Shown here: one piece after another, positions 52,752 through 61,673 of the stretch
How positions within the stretch are numbered: the stretch's first letter is position 1
Layout of the letters: every line of letters begins with the position of its first letter
From: Rhodobacterales bacterium LSUCC0031
Lineage (GTDB): Bacteria; Pseudomonadota; Alphaproteobacteria; Rhodobacterales; Rhodobacteraceae
Direction: 5' to 3'
NCBI GenBank assembly: GCA_015689735.1
Contig: WVSP01000006.1
Location: 1 to 64,000 of the forward strand
Length of the DNA stretch: 64,000 nucleotides
The notes under the pieces: model-generated
The model's input: the letters and a program-made list of their open reading frames with translations, nothing else
What the model was told of the DNA's origin: nothing
Database searches by the model: none
Translations under genes and position numbers: made by a program

Positions 52752-54704
52752 ATGCGACAACCGCCCATGATCCGTTCTCCCCTGCTCTTGCAGATTGCCG
52801 CCTTCGGCCTTGGGCTGGTACTGTGCATCGTCACGGCAGGCATGCTCGCCTTGTGGATGGAGCGGCGGTCGGTCGAGGCGGTTGGTGCCGCGCTCGCCGA
52901 GGGTGGGTTCACTTGGGCCAGCGTCACCGCCGATGGGCTTCAACTTTTTCTGGACGGAACCGCGCCGAATGAGGCTGCTGCCTTTCGTGCCAGCCAACGG
53001 GCCGCGACACTGGTCGATGCCGACCGCATCGTCAGCCGCATTGTCATCGCCCAGCGTGACGATCTTAGCCCACCACGCTTTTCACTCGATATCTTGCGGG
53101 CGAGCGACGGGATCCAAATCATCGGCCTTGTACCGGCGGCAACCGGTGTCGAGGTGATCACGCAAACCACGGCAGAACTTGCCCAGGGCGGGACGGTCAA
53201 CAACCTGATCGAAACCGCCGATTTCGCGGTGCCACCAACCTGGGAGGCTGCGCTGAGTTATGGCCTGACCGCCCTCAAAACCCTGCCACGCGCCAAGATC
53301 AAGATCTATGCCGACAGGGTCGAGGTGCAGGCCAGCGCAGACAGTGTTGCACAGCAAGGCGAATTCATGGGTATGCTGAGCCGGAACCAGCCCGACGGTG
53401 TCAGGATCCTACTCGATGTCTCGGCACCGCGCCCAGTGATCGCCCCTTTCCAGCTGAGGTTCTCCATCGGCGAGGGCGGCGCGCGGCTTGAAACCTGTGC
53501 CGCCGATACCGAAGCCGCAAAACGCCGGATCGAGGATGCCGCAATCGCGGCAGGTGCGCGGGGCAATGCCGCCTGCCAGATCGGGCTTGGGGCGCCATCG
53601 ACACAATGGGCCGACGCAGCGGTGACAGCGATCGCCGCTTTGGCCGATCTGGGCCGTGGCACGGTCGCTTTTTCCGATACCGACATCACCTTGATCGCAG
53701 CCGAAGGTACCAGCCAAGACGCTTTCGACCAGATCATGGGGGAATTGGCCAATGCGTTGCCGGATCTGTTTTCCTTGCAGGGGGTCTTGACCCAAGCCAA
53801 TGAAAGCGGCGCGAACCCCGACGGCCCGGCGCGGTTGATCGCTACGCTGGATGGCGAAGGTCAGATGCGGTTGCGGGGGCGGGTGCCGGAGGGCCCTGTG
53901 GGGCGCTCTGTCGCCGCCTATGCGCGCGCGCGTTTTGGGGCCGAACGCGCCGATATCGCCATGCGCGAGGTGCGTGACATGCCCACAGCGTGGTCGGTGC
54001 GCGCGATGATCGGATTGGAAGCGCTGTCGCGGCTGAACGAAGGTACCATGACATTGGAGCCGGAGATGCTGACCCTGCGCGGTCGCACGGGCAATGCTGC
54101 GATGGAGTCGGAAATGTCACGCTATCTGGGCGATGCCTTGGGCCAAGGCGCGGCCTTTGCGTTGCATATCAGCTACCTCGAAGCGCTCGATCCGATCGCC
54201 GCGCTGCCCAGCCCCGAGGAATGTGTCGCGCGGATCGATGCAATCCAAGAGCGGGCGAAAATCACCTTTGATCCCGGCTCGGTGGCAATCAACGCGGCGG
54301 CGGGCGCGATCCTCGATGAGATCGCGGCCGTGCTGCCCGATTGCCGCCATGTCAGGATGGAAATTGCAGGCCATACTGATAGCCAAGGGCGCGAGGAGAT
54401 GAACCTCAACCTCAGCCAATCGCGCGCCGATGCAGTGCTCAACGGGCTCTTGGCACGCAATGTGCTTGTCTCGAACCTTGTTGCGCAGGGCTATGGTGAA
54501 AGCCAGCCGATTGCACCCAACGACACCGAGGAAGGGCGCGAGCAAAATCGGCGCATCACCTTCAGATTGCTGAGCGTGTCAAGCGATGACAGCACACTTG
54601 GCGATACCTCGTCGTTTGGCCCGATCGCACTGCCGACGAGCTTTCCACGCCCACGCCCCGATCGCCCCTCTGCGGCAAGCGATCCGGCACCCGATCAGGA
54701 GTGA
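52752..54704 (+). CDS. OmpA-family protein with long N-terminal domain
   Basis: A 650-residue protein. An N-terminal membrane span (LLLQIAAFGLGLVLCIVTAG) leads into a 450-residue periplasmic region with BON-like repeats (ASVTADGLQLFLDGTAPNEA; AKIKIYADRVEVQASADS). The C-terminal OmpA peptidoglycan-binding domain is near 500-615: ITFDPGSVAINAAAGAIL, MEIAGHTDSQGREEMNLNLS and GYGESQPIAPNDTEEGREQN. It probably links the inner membrane to the cell wall. A Ser/Pro-rich tail follows. The next gene starts 6 nt later. Confidence 0.9.
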   Translation: MRQPPMIRSPLLLQIAAFGLGLVLCIVTAGMLALWMERRSVEAVGAALAEGGFTWASVTADGLQLFLDGTAPNEAAAFRASQRAATLVDADRIVSRIVIAQRDDLSPPRFSLDILRASDGIQIIGLVPAATGVEVITQTTAELAQGGTVNNLIETADFAVPPTWEAALSYGLTALKTLPRAKIKIYADRVEVQASADSVAQQGEFMGMLSRNQPDGVRILLDVSAPRPVIAPFQLRFSIGEGGARLETCAADTEAAKRRIEDAAIAAGARGNAACQIGLGAPSTQWADAAVTAIAALADLGRGTVAFSDTDITLIAAEGTSQDAFDQIMGELANALPDLFSLQGVLTQANESGANPDGPARLIATLDGEGQMRLRGRVPEGPVGRSVAAYARARFGAERADIAMREVRDMPTAWSVRAMIGLEALSRLNEGTMTLEPEMLTLRGRTGNAAMESEMSRYLGDALGQGAAFALHISYLEALDPIAALPSPEECVARIDAIQERAKITFDPGSVAINAAAGAILDEIAAVLPDCRHVRMEIAGHTDSQGREEMNLNLSQSRADAVLNGLLARNVLVSNLVAQGYGESQPIAPNDTEEGREQNRRITFRLLSVSSDDSTLGDTSSFGPIALPTSFPRPRPDRPSAASDPAPDQE

Positions 54705-54710
54705 ACCGCG

Positions 54711-55043
54711 TTGAACCGTCTCGAATTCGTCATCGCCATTGCGGCGATCTTGTTTGTCGCCTTTATCCTGGGATGGATCGCGCATCTGCTCTTGTCGCGG
54801 TTCAACCAAGTCTCGCGCGCCGACCTCAACGAAATGGATGCCATGGCGAAAGCCCTGCATGACGCTGAGGAAACCCGTGATCAGGCGATCGCCTATTTGC
54901 AGCAACGTGAGGCCGAGTTGATGGGCCAGCTCAGCCAGACGGAAGCGGAATTGCGCGCGGCCATGGATGGTCTGCGCGAAGCACGCCAAGAAACCGAGGA
55001 ATTGCGCCTGTATATCGAGCGCAGCAATCAAGGACAGGAGTGA
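54711..55043 (+). CDS. Small membrane protein with coiled coil
   Basis: A 110-residue protein with one N-terminal span (FVIAIAAILFVAFILGWIAH) and a coiled-coil tail from about residue 40 to 105 (MDAMAKALHDAEETRDQAIA; REAELMGQLSQTEAELRAAM). The function is unknown. A TTG start is 8 nt after AGGAG, and the gene is 6 nt behind the OmpA-family gene, so the pair is probably one envelope unit. Confidence 0.75.
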   Translation: MNRLEFVIAIAAILFVAFILGWIAHLLLSRFNQVSRADLNEMDAMAKALHDAEETRDQAIAYLQQREAELMGQLSQTEAELRAAMDGLREARQETEELRLYIERSNQGQE

Positions 55044-55073
55044 GCGCCAGCGACTTGCGGCACGTTTGGCCAT

Positions 55074-55130
55074 GGGGGCTCTGCCCCCGGCCGTTCCGGC
55101 CCCCCCCGGGATATTTACGAAACGAAGAAG
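55074..55130 (-). repeat. 3'-end hairpin element (copy 2)
   Basis: On the minus strand this reads CTTCTTCGTTTCGTAAATA, then TCCCGGGGGGGGCCGG, a short palindrome around GGCCGGAACGGCC and GGGGGCAGAGCCCCC. It starts 3 nt after the moaE stop, in the same direction as moaE. It is the same kind of element as 22905-23119 and 61599-61661. Confidence 0.75.
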
Positions 55131-55133
55131 GAA

Positions 55134-55613
55134 TTAGGCCTTGGGTTGACGGTCGGCGGTGGACCATGCAGCCAAGGCGTCTTCGTCTTCGGCGCGGGCA
55201 GCGACCCAGTTGCTCTGGGTTGCGGTGATTTCCTTTTTCCAGAAGGGGGCGCGGGATTTGAGGTAATCCATCAAGAATTCTGCCCCTGCGAAGGCATCAG
55301 CGCGGTGGCGCGCTGCGGTGGCAACCATCATGATCGGGTCGCTAGGCGCAAGTGGGCCGTAGCGATGGAGGATCATCGCATCGACAAGCTGAAAGCGCGC
55401 AAGCGCCTCGGCCCGGATCGCGGCAAGCGCCGTTTCGGTCATGCCGGGGTAATGTTCGATTTCCATCGCTTGCAGATCGCCGGTGGCAAGATCGCGGGTG
55501 ATGCCCGTAAAGCTGACGACAGCACCGGCACCGGGCAGGGATACCGCGAAAGCGTTCAGCTCGGCGCCCATGTCGAAGGGGGCAGATTGCACGCGAATGG
55601 GATGGGCCGTCAT
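55134..55613 (-). CDS. moaE: Molybdopterin synthase catalytic subunit
   Basis: A 159-residue protein: GAVVSFTGITRDLATGDLQA, LEIEHYPGM is seen here as MEIEHYPGM, AILHRYG-like MILHRYGPL, and the active-site Lys in SRAPFWKKEITATQ. It joins with MoaD to put sulfur into precursor Z. The ATG at 55613 lies 2 nt downstream of the moaD stop; a TTG at 55619 overlaps it. Confidence 0.95.
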   Translation of the reverse strand: MTAHPIRVQSAPFDMGAELNAFAVSLPGAGAVVSFTGITRDLATGDLQAMEIEHYPGMTETALAAIRAEALARFQLVDAMILHRYGPLAPSDPIMMVATAARHRADAFAGAEFLMDYLKSRAPFWKKEITATQSNWVAARAEDEDALAAWSTADRQPKA

Positions 55614-55615
55614 GC

Positions 55616-55867
55616 TCAACCCCCGGTCATCGGCGGGAAGAACGCAACTTCGCGCGCACCGGCGAGCGGGGCATCCATCGCAACAAGCTCATGGTCGATG
55701 GCCGCGCGGATTGCGCCCGGATCGGAAAAGGCCAGCGCATAGCCTGCGTCACGGGAAGAAAGCTCGGCAATCAGATCGGCGATGGTTGCCGCCTCGGTCT
55801 CGACCGTCTCTGTGGCGGTGCCGACGCGTTCGCGCAGCCAAGCGAAATATCGGATGTCGAGTTTCAT
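55616..55867 (-). CDS. moaD: Molybdopterin synthase sulfur carrier subunit
   Basis: An 83-residue ubiquitin-fold protein: LDIRYFAWLRERVGTATETV and the C-terminal GAREVAFFPPMTGG, whose terminal Gly-Gly becomes the thiocarboxylate. It donates sulfur to MoaE. Its ATG shares a base with the pgsA stop (TGATG), so pgsA, moaD and moaE form a coupled run. Confidence 0.95.
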   Translation of the reverse strand: MKLDIRYFAWLRERVGTATETVETEAATIADLIAELSSRDAGYALAFSDPGAIRAAIDHELVAMDAPLAGAREVAFFPPMTGG

Positions 55868-56529
55868 CAGCGCTCCGTCAGGTAGGGCATTGCCTTTCGG
55901 AAATAATCGAGCCCGGTGACCAATGTAAGGGCAGCAGCACACCACAGCAGGATCAATCCGCCATAAGATGACAACATCAAACCGCCGAATTTCCAGTTTA
56001 ACCCGACATCGTCGCGGATGCGACCATCGAGGATGCCTGAGACGATCTCGGCGTTCATACCCAAGGTTTGCATCACGAAGTAATGATCGAAAAGGCCCCA
56101 AGCGAACAGCATGGTAATGGCCGCCATCTGAACCAATGTCTTCCATTTGGCCAAGGACGTGACCTTGAGCGAGCCGGCCTGATGACCGAGAAATTCCCGC
56201 AGGCCCGACACGAAAACCTCGCGCAGCAAGATCGCGACAACCGGGATCAAGGTCCACGCCGAGATGCCATGAATGCCGAGAAGAACGGCCAGCGCGATGA
56301 CCACCACCGCCTTGTCGGCGATCGGGTCGAGCATGGCGCCAAAGCGGCTGATCTGGTTCCATGCGCGGGCAAGATAGCCATCGACATAATCGGTGAGCGA
56401 GGCGAGGAGGAAGATCACCATCGCGGCCCAATCCGCAAAGGGGCGGGGCAAAATCAAGAAGACCAGCGCAACCATGGGCGCTGCAACCATACGGGCAATG
56501 GTGAGGATATTTGGCAAGGTCCAACGCAT
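55867..56529 (-). CDS. pgsA: Phosphatidylglycerophosphate synthase
   Basis: A 220-residue membrane protein with the CDP-alcohol phosphatidyltransferase motif spread over DYVDGYLARAWNQ and FGAMLDPIADK. The start LPNILTIARMVAAPMVAL is typical of PgsA. It makes phosphatidylglycerophosphate from CDP-diacylglycerol and glycerol-3-phosphate. It lies between uvrC and moaD on the same strand. Confidence 0.94.
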   Translation of the reverse strand: MRWTLPNILTIARMVAAPMVALVFLILPRPFADWAAMVIFLLASLTDYVDGYLARAWNQISRFGAMLDPIADKAVVVIALAVLLGIHGISAWTLIPVVAILLREVFVSGLREFLGHQAGSLKVTSLAKWKTLVQMAAITMLFAWGLFDHYFVMQTLGMNAEIVSGILDGRIRDDVGLNWKFGGLMLSSYGGLILLWCAAALTLVTGLDYFRKAMPYLTER

Positions 56530-56571
56530 GTGCGATGGGTAGCGCGAATGTCGCTCCGGCGGAAGGGGGCG

Positions 56572-58440
56572 CTAACCGCGTTCATGGAAATGATCGTAGA
56601 TCTTTTGCGCCAAAGCCTCGTTCACGCCGTCGACGGCCCTTAGATCGGCGAGATCGGCGCGCGCCACGGCCTTGGCTGAACCAAAATGAGCCAACAGCGC
56701 GCGTTTGCGCGCCGCGCCGACCCCGGCGATATCATCAAGCGGCGTAGCTGACACGGATTTCGCGCGCTTGGCGCGATGCGCGCCGATGGCGAAGCGATGT
56801 GCCTCGTCACGCAGGCGTTGGATGAAATAAAGTACCGGATCGTTGCGCTGAAGCGCGGTTGGGCGCTGGCCGGGGCGATGGAATTCTTCCTTGCCCTGAT
56901 CGCGGTCGATCCCCTTGGCAACGCCGATGAAGGGGATATCGTCGATGCCGAGATCATCCATGATCTGTTTGACCGCCGCGATTTGACCGGCCCCCCCATC
57001 GATCAGCAGCAGATCGGGCCACGCCGCGCTTTCGCGGTCGGGATCTTCCTTGAGCAGCCGGTGAAAGCGGCGTGTCAGCACCTCGCGCATCATGCCGAAG
57101 TCATCGCCGGGCGTCAGATCGGTGCCGCGAATGTTGAACTTGCGGTATTGCGATTTCAGAAACCCATCGGGGCCTGCCACGATCATCGCCCCCACGGCAT
57201 CGGTGCCTTGGATATGCGAGTTGTCGTAAACCTCGATCCGCTGGGGCGGCGTCTCAAGCGCAAAAGCATCGGCGAGCCCTTCGAGGAGCTTGGTCTGGGC
57301 CTGCCCCTCGGCCATGCGACGGGCGAGGCTTTCGCGGGCATTGCGCAGGGCGCTATCGATCAGCTCGGCCTTTTCGCCGCGTTGGGGGACCAAGATCTCG
57401 ACCTTGCGGCCGAGCTTTTGTCCGAGTGCATCAGTCATCAGATCGGCGTTTTCGATCATATGGCTGAGGATCAGCTGCGGTGGTGGGTCCTTTTGATCGT
57501 AGAATTGGCCCAAGAACGCCTCGAGCACCTCGGGCGGCTCGATATCGGGGCCGATGCGGGGATAATAGTCCTTGTTGCCCCAGTTCTGGTTGGCACGGAT
57601 GAAGAAGACCTGCACACAGGCCTGCCCCCCTTCCATGTGGAGCGCGATCACATCGGCCTCGCTCACGCCACGGGGGTTGATGCCTTGGGCCGATTGCACG
57701 TTGGTCAGCGCACGGATGCGGTCACGCAGGGCAGCGGCGCGCTCAAACTCCATCGCTTCGGCGGCTTGGGACATTTGCGCGGCAAGCTGTGCCTGCAACT
57801 CGGTTGAGCCACCCTTGAGAAAGCGCATCGCGTCATTGACCGAAGCTGCGTAATCCTCGGCGCTGATCTGACCTGTGCAAGGCGCAGAGCAGCGCTTGAT
57901 CTGGTAGAGCAGGCAAGGGCGCGTGCGGCTTTCAAAACTTGCATCGGTACAGTTGCGCAGCAAGAACACCTTTTGGAGCTGGTTCAGCGTGCGATTGACG
58001 GCACCCGCGCTGGCGAAGGGGCCGAAATAATCACCTTTGGCCGATTTCGCGCCGCGATGCTTCATGATCTGCGGAAAGGCATGATCGCGGGTGACAAGGA
58101 TGTTGGGAAAGGATTTATCATCACGCAGCAAGACGTTGTAACGGGGTTTCAGCTGCTTGATCAGATTTTGTTCCAGCAAAAGCGCCTCGGTCTCGGTGCG
58201 CGTGGTCAAAAACATCATCGACGCGGTTTCGCGGATCATCCGCGCAATCCGCGGAGAATGGCCAGTGGGCTTGGCATAGTTGGATACGCGCTTTTTCAGT
58301 GCGCGCGCCTTGCCGACATAGAGCACCCGACTTTGCGCATCGAGCATGCGATAAACACCCGGCGAATTGTCGAGGGTTCGCAGGTAAGCTTGGATCACCA
58401 CATGCCCGGTGGCGGGCGCGTTTTCAGTTGTCTGGGACAT
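56572..58440 (-). CDS. uvrC: UvrABC system protein C
   Basis: A 622-residue excinuclease subunit. An N-terminal GIY-YIG nuclease domain ([20 protein letters not shown]), a cysteine-bearing segment ([15 protein letters not shown]), the UVR-type linker, the RNase H-like C-terminal nuclease ([20 protein letters not shown]) and a tandem helix-hairpin-helix end ([19 protein letters not shown]) are all present. It makes both incisions in nucleotide excision repair. The ATG at 58440 gives the usual start near MSQTTEN. Confidence 0.95.
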   Translation of the reverse strand: MSQTTENAPATGHVVIQAYLRTLDNSPGVYRMLDAQSRVLYVGKARALKKRVSNYAKPTGHSPRIARMIRETASMMFLTTRTETEALLLEQNLIKQLKPRYNVLLRDDKSFPNILVTRDHAFPQIMKHRGAKSAKGDYFGPFASAGAVNRTLNQLQKVFLLRNCTDASFESRTRPCLLYQIKRCSAPCTGQISAEDYAASVNDAMRFLKGGSTELQAQLAAQMSQAAEAMEFERAAALRDRIRALTNVQSAQGINPRGVSEADVIALHMEGGQACVQVFFIRANQNWGNKDYYPRIGPDIEPPEVLEAFLGQFYDQKDPPPQLILSHMIENADLMTDALGQKLGRKVEILVPQRGEKAELIDSALRNARESLARRMAEGQAQTKLLEGLADAFALETPPQRIEVYDNSHIQGTDAVGAMIVAGPDGFLKSQYRKFNIRGTDLTPGDDFGMMREVLTRRFHRLLKEDPDRESAAWPDLLLIDGGAGQIAAVKQIMDDLGIDDIPFIGVAKGIDRDQGKEEFHRPGQRPTALQRNDPVLYFIQRLRDEAHRFAIGAHRAKRAKSVSATPLDDIAGVGAARKRALLAHFGSAKAVARADLADLRAVDGVNEALAQKIYDHFHERG

Positions 58441-58489
58441 GGTCACAGGTGCCTTCGCGATTCCCTTGATGGCTGCAACGGATAGCAAG

Positions 58490-58743
58490 GGGGATCAAGG
58501 GGTGAGCTTTCCACCATAGCTGTGGATAAGACTGCGGAGAAAACCAGAGGGAGCTAAAATTTTCCTTGGTTTTTCAGGTGTTCTACGATTTGCACAAAAA
58601 TTAGGCTTATATTTAAGTGTTTGTTTTTAGGATATTTATTTTTCTGTGAGCAGTGGATTTAGGTAACTGTCACCCAAGTTTAACAAAAGCTTCACATTGC
58701 CGAAGGCGGTGGAAAACTCTCCATCCCGTATCGAAAGTTCGGG
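58490..58743. other. AT-rich spacer with a perfect DnaA-box sequence
   Basis: This 254-bp gap lies between the uvrC start and the SDR stop. TGTGGATAA (58521-58529) is an exact DnaA-box consensus read on the plus strand. Nearby are weaker matches (CAGTGGATT near 58651; GGTGGAAAA near 58718). Bases 58556-58690 are far more AT-rich than the surrounding genome, with runs such as TTAGGATATTTATTTTT. It could be a regulatory region for uvrC, a DnaA-binding control site or a replication start. No gene is seen. Confidence 0.4.
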
Positions 58744-59520
58744 CTATTCAACACCGATGACGTCGGGAGTTTCCCACGCAAGATGCTGACCGCCATCAAC
58801 GCATATCAATTGCCCCGTGACGGCGCGCGCTGTCAGGAAATACCGCAGCGCCTCGCAGATGCCGTGTTCATCCGCGCCGCGCTTGAGAATGGTGGCGGCC
58901 CGTTGGCGCGCAAAATGTGCCTCGGATTGTCGCGCTCCCTTGAGGGTTGGGCCGGGGCCGATCGCATTGACGCGGACACGCGGGGCCAAGGCTTGCGCCG
59001 CGGTACGTGTCAGCGCCCAAAGCCCCATCTTCGCGATGGTGTAGGACATGAATTCCGGCGTGAGCTTATGCACCCGTTGGTCGATCATGTTAATGACCAG
59101 CCCTTGCGCCACTAGCTCGCCATGCGCGTCAGGGATCGGGTCTGGAATTTGCGCACTCAGCGCTTGCGTCAGGACGAACGGCGCACGCAGGTTCGATTCA
59201 AGATGCCGGTCCCAGCTTTTGCGGGTGGCGCTGGACAGATTGTCATATTCAAAGATCGAGGCATTGTTGATCAAGACGGTGATCGGCGTGCCGAGGGCTG
59301 CGGCGGCGCGCGGCAAAAGGGCCTGCATGTCATCTTCGACGGTCAGATCGGCTTGCAGCGTCACGGCGCGCACGCCCAAGCTGCGCACCTCGTTGGCTGT
59401 TTGCTCGGCCGCGGCGGCGCTGCCGGCATAATGGATCGCGACATCATGGCCGGCGTGGGCCAATTCCAACGCCATCGCCCGGCCAAGCCGCAGCGCCGCG
59501 CCTGTCACCAATGCTGTCAT
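58744..59520 (-). CDS. SDR family oxidoreductase (pteridine reductase-like)
   Basis: A 258-residue SDR: TGAALRLGRAMALELAHAG, LINNASIFEYD and SYTIAKMGLWALTRTAAQAL (catalytic Tyr-x3-Lys). The variant TGAALRLG and the NNAS block resemble FolM/pteridine reductase-type SDRs, so a pterin substrate is possible but not proven. It is separated from uvrC by the AT-rich spacer and lies 10 nt downstream of the exchanger gene... both on the minus strand, in the order exchanger then SDR. Confidence 0.88.
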   Translation of the reverse strand: MTALVTGAALRLGRAMALELAHAGHDVAIHYAGSAAAAEQTANEVRSLGVRAVTLQADLTVEDDMQALLPRAAAALGTPITVLINNASIFEYDNLSSATRKSWDRHLESNLRAPFVLTQALSAQIPDPIPDAHGELVAQGLVINMIDQRVHKLTPEFMSYTIAKMGLWALTRTAAQALAPRVRVNAIGPGPTLKGARQSEAHFARQRAATILKRGADEHGICEALRYFLTARAVTGQLICVDGGQHLAWETPDVIGVE

Positions 59521-59530
59521 CCAATCTGCC

Positions 59531-60493
59531 TCATGCGAAAATGCTTACCAGGTAGGCGACATAGAGCCCGGTGAAGGCGGCGCCAACAAGACGCCCCATG
59601 GGCCAGCGCAAAAACACGAAGGGTGCCAGCAATAGCGTCGCGGCAAGCATGACCCAAAGGTCAAGTTGCAAGATGACCGGGTCAACTGGGATTGGTCCGA
59701 CCAGTGAGGCAATCCCGATGATCCCGAGCAGGTTGAACATGTTCGAGCCAATGACATTGCCAATGGCGACATCGGCATGCCGGCGCAGCGCAGCCATCAC
59801 GGTGGTCGCAAGCTCCGGCAGCGAGGTGCCGATCGCAACCAAGGTCAGACCGATCACGGTTTCGCTGATGCCTACGTCGCGCGCAATCGCAACTGCGCCA
59901 TCGACAAACAGATCGGCCCCCAAGGGCAATCCCACCAGACCCAAGGCAAGGTAGAGCATGATCCGCCATGTCGGCATGTCGGGATCGGCCTCTTCCAAGG
60001 CCTCGCTGTCGTCTTGCGCTGCAAGCGCATCGGCGGTGGCCCTGCGGTGGGATTGTGCGCTGCGCGCTGCATCCGCCAAGATCAGGGCAAGCCCCGTCAA
60101 GAGGATCAACCCATGCCACCAGATATACGGCCCAGAAAAGCCCAACCCGATGAATAAAAGCGTACCGATGAACATGAAAACATAGCTGCGGCGCGTATCG
60201 CTACCGACGCCGAGGCCAAAGATCAGCGCAGGCACACCGAGGATCAGCAAGATATTGGCCGTATTCGATCCAACGACATTGCCCAAGGCCAGTCCCGGCA
60301 CATCGTCAAGCACCGCTTTGACCGAGATCAGCAGCTCGGGGGCCGAGGTGCCGAAAGCGACGACCGTTAGGCCGACGATCAAGGCGGGAATGCCAAGGCG
60401 TAGGCTGAGATTGACCGCCCCCTTGACCAGCGCATCGCCCGCAAGCAGCAAGATGATCAGGCCAAAGCAGGCATAGAGACTGTCGAAGAACAC
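59531..60493 (-). CDS. CaCA-family sodium/calcium exchanger-like protein
   Basis: A 320-residue membrane protein with two inverted repeats, each with the alpha motif: GLTVVAFGTSAPELLISVKA with GNVVGSNTANILLILGV, and GLTLVAIGTSLPELATTVMA with GNVIGSNMFNLLGIIG. This is the YrbG-type cation exchanger pattern. An acidic hydrophilic loop joins the halves. The GTG start at 60493 is 4 nt after the zinc-ribbon gene's stop, so the two are one unit. Confidence 0.92.
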   Translation of the reverse strand: MFFDSLYACFGLIILLLAGDALVKGAVNLSLRLGIPALIVGLTVVAFGTSAPELLISVKAVLDDVPGLALGNVVGSNTANILLILGVPALIFGLGVGSDTRRSYVFMFIGTLLFIGLGFSGPYIWWHGLILLTGLALILADAARSAQSHRRATADALAAQDDSEALEEADPDMPTWRIMLYLALGLVGLPLGADLFVDGAVAIARDVGISETVIGLTLVAIGTSLPELATTVMAALRRHADVAIGNVIGSNMFNLLGIIGIASLVGPIPVDPVILQLDLWVMLAATLLLAPFVFLRWPMGRLVGAAFTGLYVAYLVSIFA

Positions 60494-60497
60494 GTGA

Positions 60498-60689
60498 TCA
60501 ACCTTTGTGGTTGCTGCAATGGCGGCAAGCGCCACCGCGCAAGTTGTAGCGCCCGCAATCCGGGCAAAGGCGGGGTTTGGGCAAATGCCCCTTACTCCCG
60601 TCCTTGCGCCCAATACCAGGCAGGCGCAAGCGGCCGAACATGGCGAGCACCACCATAAAGATCAAAAACAGGCTGACGATCTTGAGCAT
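60498..60689 (-). CDS. Small membrane-anchored zinc-ribbon protein
   Basis: A 63-residue protein with one N-terminal span (MLKIVSLFLIFMVVLAMF) and a four-cysteine ribbon of spacing C-x2-C-x9-C-x2-C (CPDCGRYNLRGGACRHC), which should bind zinc. The function is unknown. Its ATG shares a base with the S49 peptidase stop (TGATG), and its own stop is 4 nt before the exchanger start, so it sits tightly between those two genes. Confidence 0.78.
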   Translation of the reverse strand: MLKIVSLFLIFMVVLAMFGRLRLPGIGRKDGSKGHLPKPRLCPDCGRYNLRGGACRHCSNHKG

Positions 60690-61492
60690 CAGTTCAGACC
60701 AAACCGCGCCCAATGGCTGCGGTCTTCGACGCCGGCCAGAACTTCGGCGCCAAGGCTCGCGCCGAAACGCTGGAACAAGCCACGCTTTGGCCCGTAGTGG
60801 CGCAGACGCATCTTGTCGCCGTAAAGCGCGGTGAGCTTGGGCATCATATGGGCGAGGCCATCGGCAAGGCCAAGTTCAACCGCGCGCGCGCCCGCCCAGA
60901 AGCGGCCGGTGAACAGCTCTTCCGCAGCATTGAGGCGGTCCCCGCGGCGCGCCCTGACATGGGCGATGAAGGCGTCGTGGATCTGATCCTGGATCGCCCG
61001 CAGGCGGGCCACATCGTCAGGGTTTTCGGGTTTGAATGGATCGAGCAGCGATTTGTCACGCCCGGCGGTGTGAAGGCGGCGTTCGACACCGATCCGCGCG
61101 ATGGCATCAGAAAAGCCAAAGCCCGCCGAGATCACCCCGATCGAACCAAGGATCGAGCTTGCATCAACCCAGATATCGTCGGCGGCGCATGCCAACCAGT
61201 AGCCGCCCGAAGCGGCGACATCCTCGACGAAGGCGTGAACGGGGATTTGTTTCTCATCAGCCAGACGGCGGATGCGCGCCGCGATCAACGCGGATTGCGC
61301 CGGGCTGCCACCGGGGGAATTCAGCACCAATGCGACGGCGGCGGGTTTGCCCTTGGTAAAGGCGCGTTCGATGGCCGGGGCAAGGGTGTGATCGCTCAAC
61401 CCCGCACCCCTTGCAGAGGCCGTGATCACGCCCGACAGGCGGATCACCGAGACCACGGGGTTTTTGGCAAGGAACGGGATGAAACGTTTCAT
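60689..61492 (-). CDS. S49 family peptidase (SohB/SppA-like)
   Basis: A 267-residue protein of the signal-peptide-peptidase family: ALVLNSPGGSPAQSALIAAR, then the nucleophile region VEDVAASGGYWLACAADD and the lysine in HTAGRDKSLLDPF. It would degrade leftover signal peptides or membrane-protein fragments. It is of the short single-domain type. No clear N-terminal membrane span is seen, only a weak hydrophobic start. It leads the peptidase/zinc-ribbon/exchanger unit. Confidence 0.9.
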   Translation of the reverse strand: MKRFIPFLAKNPVVSVIRLSGVITASARGAGLSDHTLAPAIERAFTKGKPAAVALVLNSPGGSPAQSALIAARIRRLADEKQIPVHAFVEDVAASGGYWLACAADDIWVDASSILGSIGVISAGFGFSDAIARIGVERRLHTAGRDKSLLDPFKPENPDDVARLRAIQDQIHDAFIAHVRARRGDRLNAAEELFTGRFWAGARAVELGLADGLAHMMPKLTALYGDKMRLRHYGPKRGLFQRFGASLGAEVLAGVEDRSHWARFGLN

Positions 61493-61598
61493 GTGATGCG
61501 ATGTAGAGTGTGGCTTGCGGCGGAACAAGACAGCGATTGTGGAATGATGGCGATGTGCTTTGTGCGCATCGGCGGTGAACGAGAGAGCGATTGGCAAG

Positions 61599-61661
61599 GG
61601 GGGCGCTGCCCCCATCATGCGGGCTGCGCCCGCCCCCCCGGATTATTTGGAAAGCAAAGAT
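61599..61661 (-). repeat. 3'-end hairpin element (copy 3)
   Basis: On the minus strand it begins ATCTTTGCTTTCCAAATA, then ATCCGGGGGGCGG, a GCGGGC-GCA-GCCCGC hairpin and a GGGGGC-AGC-GCCCCC hairpin. It starts 12 nt after the acyl-CoA synthetase stop and runs in the same direction as that gene. Its opening block differs from copy 1 at only a few bases. Confidence 0.78.
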
Positions 61662-61673
61662 GGGGCGATGTGA

